Assembly: GCA_018266215.1 (NCBI GenBank)
Contig: JAFEAV010000059.1
Span: forward strand, 1-37,356
DNA length: 37,356 nucleotides
DNA from: Cyanobacteria bacterium SZAS LIN-3
GTDB lineage: Bacteria > Cyanobacteriota > Vampirovibrionia > Obscuribacterales > Obscuribacteraceae
Reading direction: 5' to 3'
Both the position numbers and the translations under genes were made by a program. Below are positions 26,885-33,794 of this stretch, one piece after another. The notes under the pieces were generated by a model. That model ran no database searches and was not told where the DNA came from. It worked only from the letters and a program-made list of their open reading frames with translations. Position 1 is the first letter of the stretch, and each line of letters starts with the position of its first letter.

Positions 26885-28645
26885 CTACATGCGATCCAGG
26901 ACCGGAATACCCAGAAGGGACAGACCCAGTTTGATCGTTCGAGCGGTCATGTCACAGAGAATAAGCCGGGATGTGCGCACAGGCTCAGCGGCACTGAGCA
27001 CCGGACAGGCCTCGTAAAACTGATTGAATTTCTGGCTCAGCTCAAAGAGATATTCGCAAATACGGCTGGGCAAAAATTCTTCTATAACGCCTTCGAGCAC
27101 ATCATCAAGCTTGAGCAATTGCTTGGCCAGCTCCAGCTCACTTGGCTCGGACAGAAGCACCCGGGCATTATCATCCAGTTGATCGAGATCGATGCCGCCT
27201 TCACGACTGATACCACGCACACGCACATAGGCGTACATCATATATGGTGCGGTGTTGCCTTGCAGGCTGAGCATCTTTTTGAAACTGAAAACATAATTGG
27301 TCATGCGATTGAGACTTAAATCGGCATACTTAACAGCGGAAACACCGACCAGAGAAGAGACTTCATCTTTCCAGTCATCGGCTTCGCTCTTGTTTTTATC
27401 GGCCAGACGGGCGTCCAGATCTTCTCTGGCGTGTTGTACCGCCTCGCTAAGCAAATCCTTCAAACGAATAGTTTCGCCGGATCGCGTTTTTAGTTTTTTA
27501 CCGTCTTCACCCAGCACCACACCAAAGGGCACATGCGCCACGCGAACATCTTCCGGGACCCAACCGGCCTTGCGAGCGGCTTTTATCATCATCTCAAAAT
27601 GCAGAGACTGTCCGGCGTCAACTACATAGATAATTTCGTCGGCATGATCGACATTAATGCGATGGGAAATCGCGGCCAGATCGGTGGCGGCATAATTAAA
27701 ACCGCCATCGGTTTTTTGAACAATCAAAGGCTGCGGTTTGCCTTCTTCGTTTAAATAGCCGTCAAGGAAAATGCACTTGGCGCCCTGGTCTTCGACGACC
27801 AGACCTTTTCCTTCCAGAGCCTTAACGGTATCGGCCAGCTTGTCATTGTAGAAAGATTCACCACGCTCAACGAGATCCCTGATGTCGAGCATGTCGTAAA
27901 TTTCTTCAAAAGATTTACGCGACTGATCACAGAGCAACTGCCAGGCTTTAATGGTCTCGGCATTGCCCGATTGCAGAGCGACAACTTCTTGCCTGGCCCG
28001 GGCTTTAAAATCTTCGTCTTCATCAAAGTGCTTTTTGGCCTGCTTATAAAATGTGACCAGGTCGCCCAGATCCAGGGCCTGAGACTCGGTCAGAGCCTTG
28101 GGGAATTGCTCACGCAGCTCGCAAATGAGCATGCCGAATTGAGTGCCCCAGTCGCCGACGTGATTTATTTTCAGAACCTTGTGACCGAGAAATTTATAAG
28201 TCCTGGCGATGGATTCGCCGATGATAGTCGAACGCAGATGGCCGACATGCATTTCTTTGGCGATGTTGGGACTGGACATATCCACAATAACTGTCTTGAG
28301 TTTGGCCGGTACAGCCACACCCAGACGCTCGTCCTTTTTGATGGCATTGAGCTGGGATTCCAGATACTCTTTTTTCAAACGGATATTGATAAAGCCCGGT
28401 CCGGCCACCGTCGGTGCATCACAGATGCCGTCCACGTCAAACTTAGAAACTATTTGTTCAGCAATAGCACGGGGCGGTTGTTTCAATTGCTTGGACAGAG
28501 TCAGAGCCAGATTGGACTGGAAGTCACCGAAGGCCGGATTGCTGGCGGCATCGACAATGGGACTGATACCCTCGAGTTCGCTGCCATAGGTTTTAACGGC
28601 GGCATCACGGAGCCGCTCTTTGATGCTATTTACTACGTTTTTCAT
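26885..28645 (-). CDS. argS: arginyl-tRNA synthetase
   Basis: A 586-residue class I synthetase charging tRNA-Arg with arginine in the cytoplasm. Seen in order: the N-terminal Add-1 type domain (SNPAFGDFQSNLALTLSK, PGFINI), the HIGH-type motif HVGH at 133-136 in SSPNIAKEMHVGHLRSTIIG, INHVGDWGTQFG, the KMSKS region as GKKLKTRSGETIRLKDLL, and the DALR anticodon-binding C-terminus ending LLGIPVLDRM. The length is normal for bacterial ArgRS. It starts 7 bases after the stop of the zinc-ribbon/TPR gene with no strong ribosome site of its own, so it is probably translated from the rplJ-rplL-TPR transcript. Confidence 0.97.
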   Translation of the reverse strand: MKNVVNSIKERLRDAAVKTYGSELEGISPIVDAASNPAFGDFQSNLALTLSKQLKQPPRAIAEQIVSKFDVDGICDAPTVAGPGFINIRLKKEYLESQLNAIKKDERLGVAVPAKLKTVIVDMSSPNIAKEMHVGHLRSTIIGESIARTYKFLGHKVLKINHVGDWGTQFGMLICELREQFPKALTESQALDLGDLVTFYKQAKKHFDEDEDFKARARQEVVALQSGNAETIKAWQLLCDQSRKSFEEIYDMLDIRDLVERGESFYNDKLADTVKALEGKGLVVEDQGAKCIFLDGYLNEEGKPQPLIVQKTDGGFNYAATDLAAISHRINVDHADEIIYVVDAGQSLHFEMMIKAARKAGWVPEDVRVAHVPFGVVLGEDGKKLKTRSGETIRLKDLLSEAVQHAREDLDARLADKNKSEADDWKDEVSSLVGVSAVKYADLSLNRMTNYVFSFKKMLSLQGNTAPYMMYAYVRVRGISREGGIDLDQLDDNARVLLSEPSELELAKQLLKLDDVLEGVIEEFLPSRICEYLFELSQKFNQFYEACPVLSAAEPVRTSRLILCDMTARTIKLGLSLLGIPVLDRM

Positions 28646-28652
28646 TGCTTGT

Positions 28653-30389
28653 TTAGAATCCCAGGTCTTTCATCGTTTTTTCTTCAGAGCTATTGCCCTG
28701 ATTTGGTGGCGTTACCGGCTGCGCTGACGTCCCCGTACCGGACTGTGATTGAGCAGGATTGCCTTCCGGCCCGGCATTTGGTTTTACGGTAGCATCGCCG
28801 GAGGGTTTGGTATCGGCAGTCTTATCCTTTTGCTCTTTGTCCTTTTTGCCGACCAGATAGCTGTTGTAGAGCTTGCCGTCAAAATAGATGCGAAACTCCG
28901 TGCTGCCGTCAAAACGAGCCGCATAGCCGCTCGAGATGTCAACGCGCTTACCTTCATGGGGAGAAAGCGGAGGCACATATTCATCAACGACTTTGGATTC
29001 TTTGGTCCACAGTACTTTGTCGCCCTGCACGTCTACAAGATCCGTTTTCATGATCAAAGCGTTTATGGGCAGGTCGGTAGGATTCCACACCTGACCGCCA
29101 ATGTGGGGCATGCCGCCCTGCACATCGACAGTGACGCCTTTGAGGGTGACCGTGGCTACACTGCTGTTTGGATCAACGGACCGGGCCTGTTGCAGGTAAC
29201 CATATCCGGTATCAAGCTCACCCTTATCGAGCAACTCTTTACCGCGTTTAGTCAGAAGAGCCGAGAGCTTATGCGTCAACGCATCGTCATGGGCAGCCAG
29301 TCTCTGTGCTTTGCGCAACTGATCGATAGCCAGCTCCAGCTGACCGGTGCGCTCGTATATATCGGCACAGGTTTCATAGTTGCGCGGATTTTCGGCAATG
29401 GCATTGAGCTTGTTCAAATAAACCAGCGCCTCAGTGTCCTTTTTATCGTCGATCAGTTTGCCGGCCAGTCTCTGATAAATAGTAGCCAGACGATTATCGG
29501 CTTCGGTATAGCGAGAGCCGTCCTTCAGGTCCTTTACTTCTTCCCAGAGAGAAAGAGCACTTGTAAGTTTGCCTTCGCGCAATTGTTCGTCACCCCAGAG
29601 AGCATCAAGGTCGGCAAGCTCAGCCTTTTTACCCGGCACATTAGCCTGGGCCAGGGGCCGCAAAAGCTCCACTGCTTTGTCGTAGCGATTGTGCATGCTG
29701 TAGTACTTAGCGAGCTGTGAAGCCAGTTCCGGATCCTCGGCCACACCGTTGCCCAGCTGTTTGGCCTGGGAGATGCAATTCCAGGCTTTATCCACCTGGT
29801 CCACCCCGACATAGGCGCGGGCCAGAGCCATGAGTACTTTGGGATTGGGCTTGCCGGTAGTAGCCGCCTTATTGAGAGTCTCCACGGCAAAGGCAAATTG
29901 ACCATTTTTGAGTTCATCGAGACCTTTGCGGAGCAAACGGTCCTCTTCCGGCGCTTTAGTCAGGAAAAATATGCCAACGCCGGCAATAATCATCAGCACC
30001 ACAACGCCGAACAATATGGCCGAGGTGGCCGGATTGCCGCTCCGGATGTCCGGTTTTACACTCTGAGAACGGCGCTTAGAGCCCCGACGCTCGCCGCCAC
30101 GATCCCCGGTGACGCTTCCGGTGCCCTTACCGCGGCCGGCAGTGCCGTCACTGTCCTCGTCCAGTATCTCGTCGTCAAATTCAGCCACCCGCGGCCGCTG
30201 TTTGACGTCAAATCTTTCTTGCTTACGCCCACCTTTAGAAGTAGAAGCGGCCCCACCATCTATCCCTTCGGATAGTTGTGATGGAGCCGCTGGGGCGAGA
30301 CTATTGTCCTCCAGGTAAAAATCCTGGCCGCATGAGACGCATTGCTCATACTGAGGTGGGTGATGTGTACCGCAACTAGGACAACGCAT
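28653..30389 (-). CDS. zinc-ribbon, transmembrane, TPR and FxLYD-like domain protein
   Basis: A 578-residue protein. The N-terminus is a short zinc ribbon (C3, C6, C17, C20) in the cytoplasm, then a charged low-complexity linker, one membrane helix at about 122-144 (AILFGVVVLMIIAGVGIFFL), and a TPR array (about 150-400: DELKNGQFAFAVETLNKA, NRYDKAVELLRPL, TGQLELAIDQLRKA). A beta domain (about 410-500: IGGQVWNPTDLPINALIM, DGDKVLW-like) resembles FxLYD/DUF3426 modules. The tail is disordered and Pro/Gly/Thr-rich. The zinc ribbon on one side of a single helix and TPR plus FxLYD on the other is a known style of bacterial membrane protein of unclear function. It sits 41 bases after rplL and 7 bases before argS. 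Confidence 0.87.
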   Translation of the reverse strand: MRCPSCGTHHPPQYEQCVSCGQDFYLEDNSLAPAAPSQLSEGIDGGAASTSKGGRKQERFDVKQRPRVAEFDDEILDEDSDGTAGRGKGTGSVTGDRGGERRGSKRRSQSVKPDIRSGNPATSAILFGVVVLMIIAGVGIFFLTKAPEEDRLLRKGLDELKNGQFAFAVETLNKAATTGKPNPKVLMALARAYVGVDQVDKAWNCISQAKQLGNGVAEDPELASQLAKYYSMHNRYDKAVELLRPLAQANVPGKKAELADLDALWGDEQLREGKLTSALSLWEEVKDLKDGSRYTEADNRLATIYQRLAGKLIDDKKDTEALVYLNKLNAIAENPRNYETCADIYERTGQLELAIDQLRKAQRLAAHDDALTHKLSALLTKRGKELLDKGELDTGYGYLQQARSVDPNSSVATVTLKGVTVDVQGGMPHIGGQVWNPTDLPINALIMKTDLVDVQGDKVLWTKESKVVDEYVPPLSPHEGKRVDISSGYAARFDGSTEFRIYFDGKLYNSYLVGKKDKEQKDKTADTKPSGDATVKPNAGPEGNPAQSQSGTGTSAQPVTPPNQGNSSEEKTMKDLGF

Positions 30390-30430
30390 ATTTTGATCAA
30401 ACCCGGTTAGTACCGGTTAGATCATACACC

Positions 30431-30814
30431 CTACTTGATTTCTACTTTAGCGCCGGTTGCTTCGATCTTCTTCTTCATCTCTTCAGCTTCTTCTTTCTTG
30501 ACTTTTTCTTTCAGAGGCTTCGGAGCAGCGTCTACGAGGTCTTTGGCTTCTTTGAGGCCGAGTCCTGTGACTTCGCGAACGATCTTCAACACTTCAATTT
30601 TCTTATCGCCAACAGCAGCGAGGATGACATCGAATTCAGTCTTCTCGTCAGCAGCAGCGGCAGCACCACCACCACCAGCAGCCGGGGCGAAAGCCATCGG
30701 AGCAGCAGCGGTAACGCCGAATTTTTCTTCCATTTTCTTCTTCAGATCAGCTGCTTCGAGCAAGGTCAGTGAACCGATAGCTTCGAGCAAAGCATCTGTA
30801 GTCATAGTAGCCAT
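30431..30814 (-). CDS. rplL: 50S ribosomal protein L7/L12
   Basis: A 127-residue stalk protein of the large subunit that recruits translation GTPases. Typical parts: N-terminal dimerisation helices (TDALLEAIGSLTLLEAADLKK), an Ala/Gly-rich hinge (about 36-56), and the conserved C-terminal domain (KIEVLKIVREVTGLGLKEAK, then DLVDAAPKPLKE). The start has AAGGAGAG 7 bases upstream. It lies 30 bases after rplJ, as in most bacteria. rpoB, the usual next gene in many phyla, does not follow. Confidence 0.98.
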   Translation of the reverse strand: MATMTTDALLEAIGSLTLLEAADLKKKMEEKFGVTAAAPMAFAPAAGGGGAAAAADEKTEFDVILAAVGDKKIEVLKIVREVTGLGLKEAKDLVDAAPKPLKEKVKKEEAEEMKKKIEATGAKVEIK

Positions 30815-30844
30815 TTAAATCTCTCCTTATTAACCGATATCAGC

Positions 30845-31372
30845 TTATGCAGCTGGATTGTTTTTCTTTGCGACCTCTTCGACGAGGACTGCGACGTCTC
30901 TGATTACGGCTTCCAACAGACCAGCAATATTTCTGGCGCCGGAATCCAAACCACCCATGATGGATGACAACAGTTCGTCCTTGGACGGAAGCTCGGCCAA
31001 CGCTTTTACTTCATCGGCTGATAAAGTTTTGCCTTCAAAAACGCCGCCTTTGACGGCGCCTTTTTTAGCTGTCTTGATAAAGTCGACAACTACTTTGGCA
31101 GGTTGAGCCGGGTCATCATATCCAACCACTACTGTGGATGGTCCTTTAGCGATTACGTCGATAGCTTTGAACTCAGTATTGCTGGTAGCAATTTTCAGAA
31201 GTGTGTTCTTGGACACTTTGCATCTAGCATTGTGCTTATCAACAGAACGTCTGAAGCGCGTGAGTTCAGCTACCGTGTAGCCGCTCAAATCAGCAACAAT
31301 CGCAACTTTGCCGTTTTCAAAGAGTTTTTCAAGGTCCGAGACGACCCCGGCCTTGTGTTCTTTGGTTGGCAC
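30845..31372 (-). CDS. rplJ: 50S ribosomal protein L10
   Basis: A 175-residue L10, which anchors L7/L12 dimers to 23S rRNA and, in characterised bacteria, represses its own operon by binding the leader mRNA. The start chosen is GTG 31372, preceded by the near-perfect ribosome site AAGGAGG at 5 bases; it gives the normal N-terminus PTKEHKAGVVSDLEKLF. The longer frame to a TTG at 31426 would add an untypical acidic stretch and overlap the attenuator tail. Conserved parts: VAIVADLSGYTVAELTRFRR, KVSKNTLLKIA, and the C-terminal helix for L7/L12 binding. Transcribed with rplL. Confidence 0.97.
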   Translation of the reverse strand: MPTKEHKAGVVSDLEKLFENGKVAIVADLSGYTVAELTRFRRSVDKHNARCKVSKNTLLKIATSNTEFKAIDVIAKGPSTVVVGYDDPAQPAKVVVDFIKTAKKGAVKGGVFEGKTLSADEVKALAELPSKDELLSSIMGGLDSGARNIAGLLEAVIRDVAVLVEEVAKKNNPAA

Positions 31373-31433
31373 TATTGCCTCCTTGGAGTTGCCTCCTTCG
31401 GGATTGTCATCATTACTTTCAGGCAAGACCCAT

Positions 31434-31456
31434 AAAAAAAATCCCAGGGGATTTTT
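31434..31456 (-). terminator. attenuator-type terminator upstream of rplJ
   Basis: On the minus strand AAAAATCC and GGATTTTT form an 8-bp stem with a 4-base loop (CCTG) and run into eight T's at 31441-31434. It stands before rplJ, not after a gene, about 60 bases from the GTG. It is therefore best read as a conditional terminator of the ribosomal operon. A competing pairing, ATCCC (31466-31462) with GGGAT (31445-31441), would break it. Confidence 0.75.
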
Positions 31457-31619
31457 CCGCCGGGATCACAAAGCGCAAGTAGAACTTACGTCGACAATGT
31501 CGGTTTTGTGACCTCGAGTCGGCGGTCCGATTGGACCATTAAACTGAGCTGGTAGCTCAGAACCAAACTGTCTTTGGCCTATTAGCAGCGTTTAAGCCAG
31601 CCGGAGCTGGATTAACGCA
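31457..31619 (-). promoter_or_regulatory. structured rplJL leader, L10-leader-like
   Basis: This fills most of the 355-base gap between rplJ and the divergent ferredoxin gene. Read on the minus strand it holds: a long 5' hairpin (31618-31585, CCAGC/GCTGG core), a perfect 7-bp hairpin CTGAGCT/AGCTCAG (31560-31544), a GGTCC/GGACC hairpin (31537-31524), and a three-way-junction-like element. The junction is closed by TCACAAA/TTTGTGA (31511-31505 with 31472-31466) and encloses hairpins CGAC/GTCG and GTAAGT/ACTTGC. A terminator follows. L10 autoregulation through a leader junction is established in other bacteria; its use here is inferred from position and pairing. Confidence 0.6.
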
Positions 31620-31625
31620 GGGGTC

Positions 31626-31654
31626 ATTGTCGCGTTAATGGTCAGCAGCGTCAA
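31626..31654 (-). promoter_or_regulatory. candidate promoter of the rplJ-rplL operon
   Basis: On the minus strand TTGACG (31654-31649) and GACAAT (31631-31626) are 17 bases apart. The predicted start, about 31619, coincides with the first base pairs of the 5' leader hairpin, which supports the call. No rplK or rplA gene lies upstream, so the operon needs its own promoter. Confidence 0.5.
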
Positions 31655-31727
31655 GTCAGTGGCGCTTTTCCATAACAAAGCTGTAAAGCAATCAATACAA
31701 TAGAATGGCTCTCAGCGAATCAACACT

Positions 31728-32057
31728 ATGGAATCAACCGGCAAAATGGAAGTATTTGAGAAACACGTCTTTGTCTGCGTCAGCGGCAAAACATGCCCGA
31801 ACGAAGGCGCTGTCGAGGTTTGCGACGAGCTGCGCAAACAGATCAGCAGTCGTGGCCTGAAGGGCAAGATCCGCATCAACAAAGCCGGCTGCTTCGATCA
31901 GTGCGGCAATGGACCATTAATCGTTGTTTATCCGGAGAGCACCTGGTACGCCCATGTGAAACCCGAAGATGTCAATCAAATCGTGGAAGAGCATCTGATC
32001 GGCAATAAACCGGTCGAAAGGCTTTTTTATGACGGCAGGGGTCGAATAAGAGACTGA
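31728..32057 (+). CDS. thioredoxin-like 2Fe-2S ferredoxin
   Basis: A 109-residue protein of the thioredoxin-fold (Shethna/NuoE-like) ferredoxin family. Four cysteines fit the cluster: C17 and C23 in FVCVSGKTCPNEG, C54 and C58 in AGCFDQCGNGP. The sequence WYAHVKPEDVNQIVEEHL near the end is typical of this family, in which it often reads WY-x-x-V-x-P-x-D. It carries electrons in the cytoplasm; the partner is unknown. The start at 31728 has no clear ribosome site; ATG 31746 (MEVFEKHVF) is an alternative. It is divergent from the ribosomal operon. Confidence 0.92.
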   Translation: MESTGKMEVFEKHVFVCVSGKTCPNEGAVEVCDELRKQISSRGLKGKIRINKAGCFDQCGNGPLIVVYPESTWYAHVKPEDVNQIVEEHLIGNKPVERLFYDGRGRIRD

Positions 32058-32209
32058 CCCTAAAAAAGTGCCGGCGGAAGGAGCCCTCATGACAAATAGT
32101 CGAAAAAGAGGCAGCTAACCGACCACCAGCTAAAATCTAAAATACCCGTGACAACTGATCCTAAACGGGCGCAGAAAGATTTTAATTTTTTCGAGGCTGG
32201 AGGCCCGGC

Positions 32210-33619
32210 TTACTTAGCTTTAGCGTCCTTAGCCGGAGCGGCATCCTTAGCTGGGACGGCGGCAGCCGGTGCTTTGGCGTCCTTCGCCGGAGCGGCGTCT
32301 TTAGCCGGGGCGGCGGCGGCTGGAGCTTTGGCGTCTTTCGCCGGGGCGGCATCCTTGGCTGGGGCGGCGGCGGCTGGTGCTTTGGCATCTTTAGCCGGGG
32401 CCGCATCAGTTCCGGTTGTAGCTGCGGTGCCGGTGCCGGTTGCAGTGCCAGTACCCGTTCCGGTTTCGGTGCCTGTTCCCGTACCCGTACCGGTTCCTGT
32501 GCCGGTTTCAGCTTCAGTGCCGGCTGCGGTGCCAGCGGAGGTATCGGTACCAGCTTCCGGCGCAGGTGCAGTCACCGATGCGTGTGGGTCCATCTTGAGA
32601 GCGTTTTCGATTTCGGAGGCCGAAATGGTGCCGTCATCGCCAACAAAGCGAGGGTCGATTTTTACTGCAGCGAGCTTTTCCGAGAACGTGAGCGCTTCAT
32701 CAAATACAGGCGGGATAACGAACTGACCCTTCACATCAATGTAACCGCGTCGGGCGTTAGCCACACCGACAACGGCCGCACCCTCTGAAAATTCTTCAGC
32801 ATAGGTAAAGCGACGCTTGATGACAGTCTTACCGGCTTTATTGATAAATCCGTAGCGACCTTTTTTGAGCGAAAGGCCCAGCCCGTCATGGAAGAACATG
32901 CGGGAATTGAGCGGATCGCTCATGGACATCGTGCCGTTATCGTCGATGATGACAAAGTCCGAACCGAAATAAGCCTCAGCAACACGGTCCTTAAAAGGTT
33001 CAGCTTTGTCGAACTTGAAATCGCTTATCTGCTTGCCGGTGGCATCGATATACGTCCACTTACCGGCTTTGCTCACAGCCGCCATGCCTTCGGAGAATGC
33101 CAGGACATTATCGAAAGTAGGCGCGACTTTGGTTTCACCCTGGGGCGTCATATATCCCCACTTGAGACCATCTTTATAAGGGCAATAAATAATGGTGGTC
33201 GGCTCCAGAGGTTTGCTGGCCTGGCCGCAATCCCCCAGCTGATCAAACTTGGCCGCCGATACAGGGGTGCCGTTCTTGTCGATCAGCTCCCACTTACCGT
33301 TGAAGACTTTGACTCCGGCGAATCCTTTATGAAAGGCGCTGACGTCCTCAAACTGACGTTCGATAATAAATTTGCCCGTATTGTCGATATATCCCCAGCG
33401 GGCGGACAAATCCGCTGCCGCCAGTCCCTCGGAAAAGGACAGGGCCCGCCTGAATTGCGGCTTGATAGTGAACCGACCGGAATGGTCTACGAAGCCCCAT
33501 TTCGGTCCCAGCTCCGGCGGCGGTTGCAAAGACGTATCTTCTTTTTTGGCACCCATACATGCCGTAAGAGTGGCTGACGTGACCAAAATAGTAAGAGCTA
33601 GCTTAAAGTTTCGCGACAT
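32210..33619 (-). CDS. WG-repeat lipoprotein with low-complexity repetitive tail
   Basis: A 469-residue protein. The N-terminus is a lipoprotein signal (ALTILVTSATLTAC, lipobox LTA-C21), so it should be lipid-anchored. About eight WG-type repeats follow (KWGFVDHSGRFTIKPQF, RWGYIDNTGKFIIERQF, RYGFINKAGKTVIKRRF, RRGYIDVKGQFVIPPVF), predicted to form a beta-propeller-like binding surface. After them a degenerate EF-hand-like loop (GDDGTISASEIENAL, about residues 320-340) is seen. The last 135 residues are repetitive: a Thr-Gly dipeptide run and then 18-residue units. Start: ATG 33619; TTG 33625 is possible. Function unknown; a surface or periplasmic binding protein is likely. Confidence 0.88.
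   Translation of the reverse strand: MSRNFKLALTILVTSATLTACMGAKKEDTSLQPPPELGPKWGFVDHSGRFTIKPQFRRALSFSEGLAAADLSARWGYIDNTGKFIIERQFEDVSAFHKGFAGVKVFNGKWELIDKNGTPVSAAKFDQLGDCGQASKPLEPTTIIYCPYKDGLKWGYMTPQGETKVAPTFDNVLAFSEGMAAVSKAGKWTYIDATGKQISDFKFDKAEPFKDRVAEAYFGSDFVIIDDNGTMSMSDPLNSRMFFHDGLGLSLKKGRYGFINKAGKTVIKRRFTYAEEFSEGAAVVGVANARRGYIDVKGQFVIPPVFDEALTFSEKLAAVKIDPRFVGDDGTISASEIENALKMDPHASVTAPAPEAGTDTSAGTAAGTEAETGTGTGTGTGTGTETGTGTGTATGTGTAATTGTDAAPAKDAKAPAAAAPAKDAAPAKDAKAPAAAAPAKDAAPAKDAKAPAAAVPAKDAAPAKDAKAK
32213..32401 (-). repeat. 54-bp tandem repeat coding for APAKDAKAPAAAAPAKDA units
   Basis: Three full 18-codon units (32348-32401, 32294-32347, 32240-32293) and a half unit at the end encode the Ala/Pro/Lys/Asp-rich tail of the WG lipoprotein. 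Just upstream in the gene (about 32405-32530) lies a 6-base-period tract coding for Thr-Gly dipeptides. Copy number could vary between strains by slippage. Confidence 0.88.
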
Positions 33620-33660
33620 GTTCAAATTCTTTCTTTGCTGCCAGGGGCCTATAAACGCAC

Positions 33661-33689
33661 ATAATAAGCGGTATGTAACCGGCTTACAA
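33661..33689 (-). promoter_or_regulatory. candidate promoter of the WG lipoprotein gene
   Basis: On the minus strand TTGTAA (33689-33684) and TATTAT (33666-33661) are separated by exactly 17 bases, about 45 bases upstream of the ATG at 33619. Confidence 0.55.
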
Positions 33690-33711
33690 GCATTTTAGCC
33701 CCTGACACCAT

Positions 33712-33739
33712 TTGTAGTGCATGAGCAAGTTTCTATAAT
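33712..33739 (+). promoter_or_regulatory. candidate promoter of glyS
   Basis: TTGTAG (33712-33717) and a perfect TATAAT (33734-33739) are 16 bases apart, about 55 bases before the glyS ATG. It lies back-to-back with the lipoprotein promoter, 23 bases away. Confidence 0.5.
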
Positions 33740-33794
33740 AGAGCTTTTCAATATAGAAGAATAATAAGTCGGTTTACGCGCGTGGAAATATTTG

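Noticed and set aside
28749..29720. 323-residue plus-strand frame
   Set aside because: Antisense to the TPR part of the zinc-ribbon protein; no ribosome site or domain.
30435..30818. 127-residue plus-strand frame, Ser/Ala-rich
   Set aside because: Mirror image of rplL caused by its codon composition.
31373..31426. Longer rplJ start at TTG 31426
   Set aside because: GTG 31372 has AAGGAGG at ideal distance and gives the normal L10 N-terminus; the extension is acidic and untypical.
32213..32540. Possible CRISPR-like or intergenic satellite repeat
   Set aside because: The repeats are in frame within a coding region, contiguous without spacers, and encode a simple peptide tail.
32148..32726. 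192-residue plus-strand frame rich in Ala, Val and Pro
   Set aside because: Antisense reading of the repetitive tail of the WG lipoprotein; the lipobox and WG repeats prove the minus strand.
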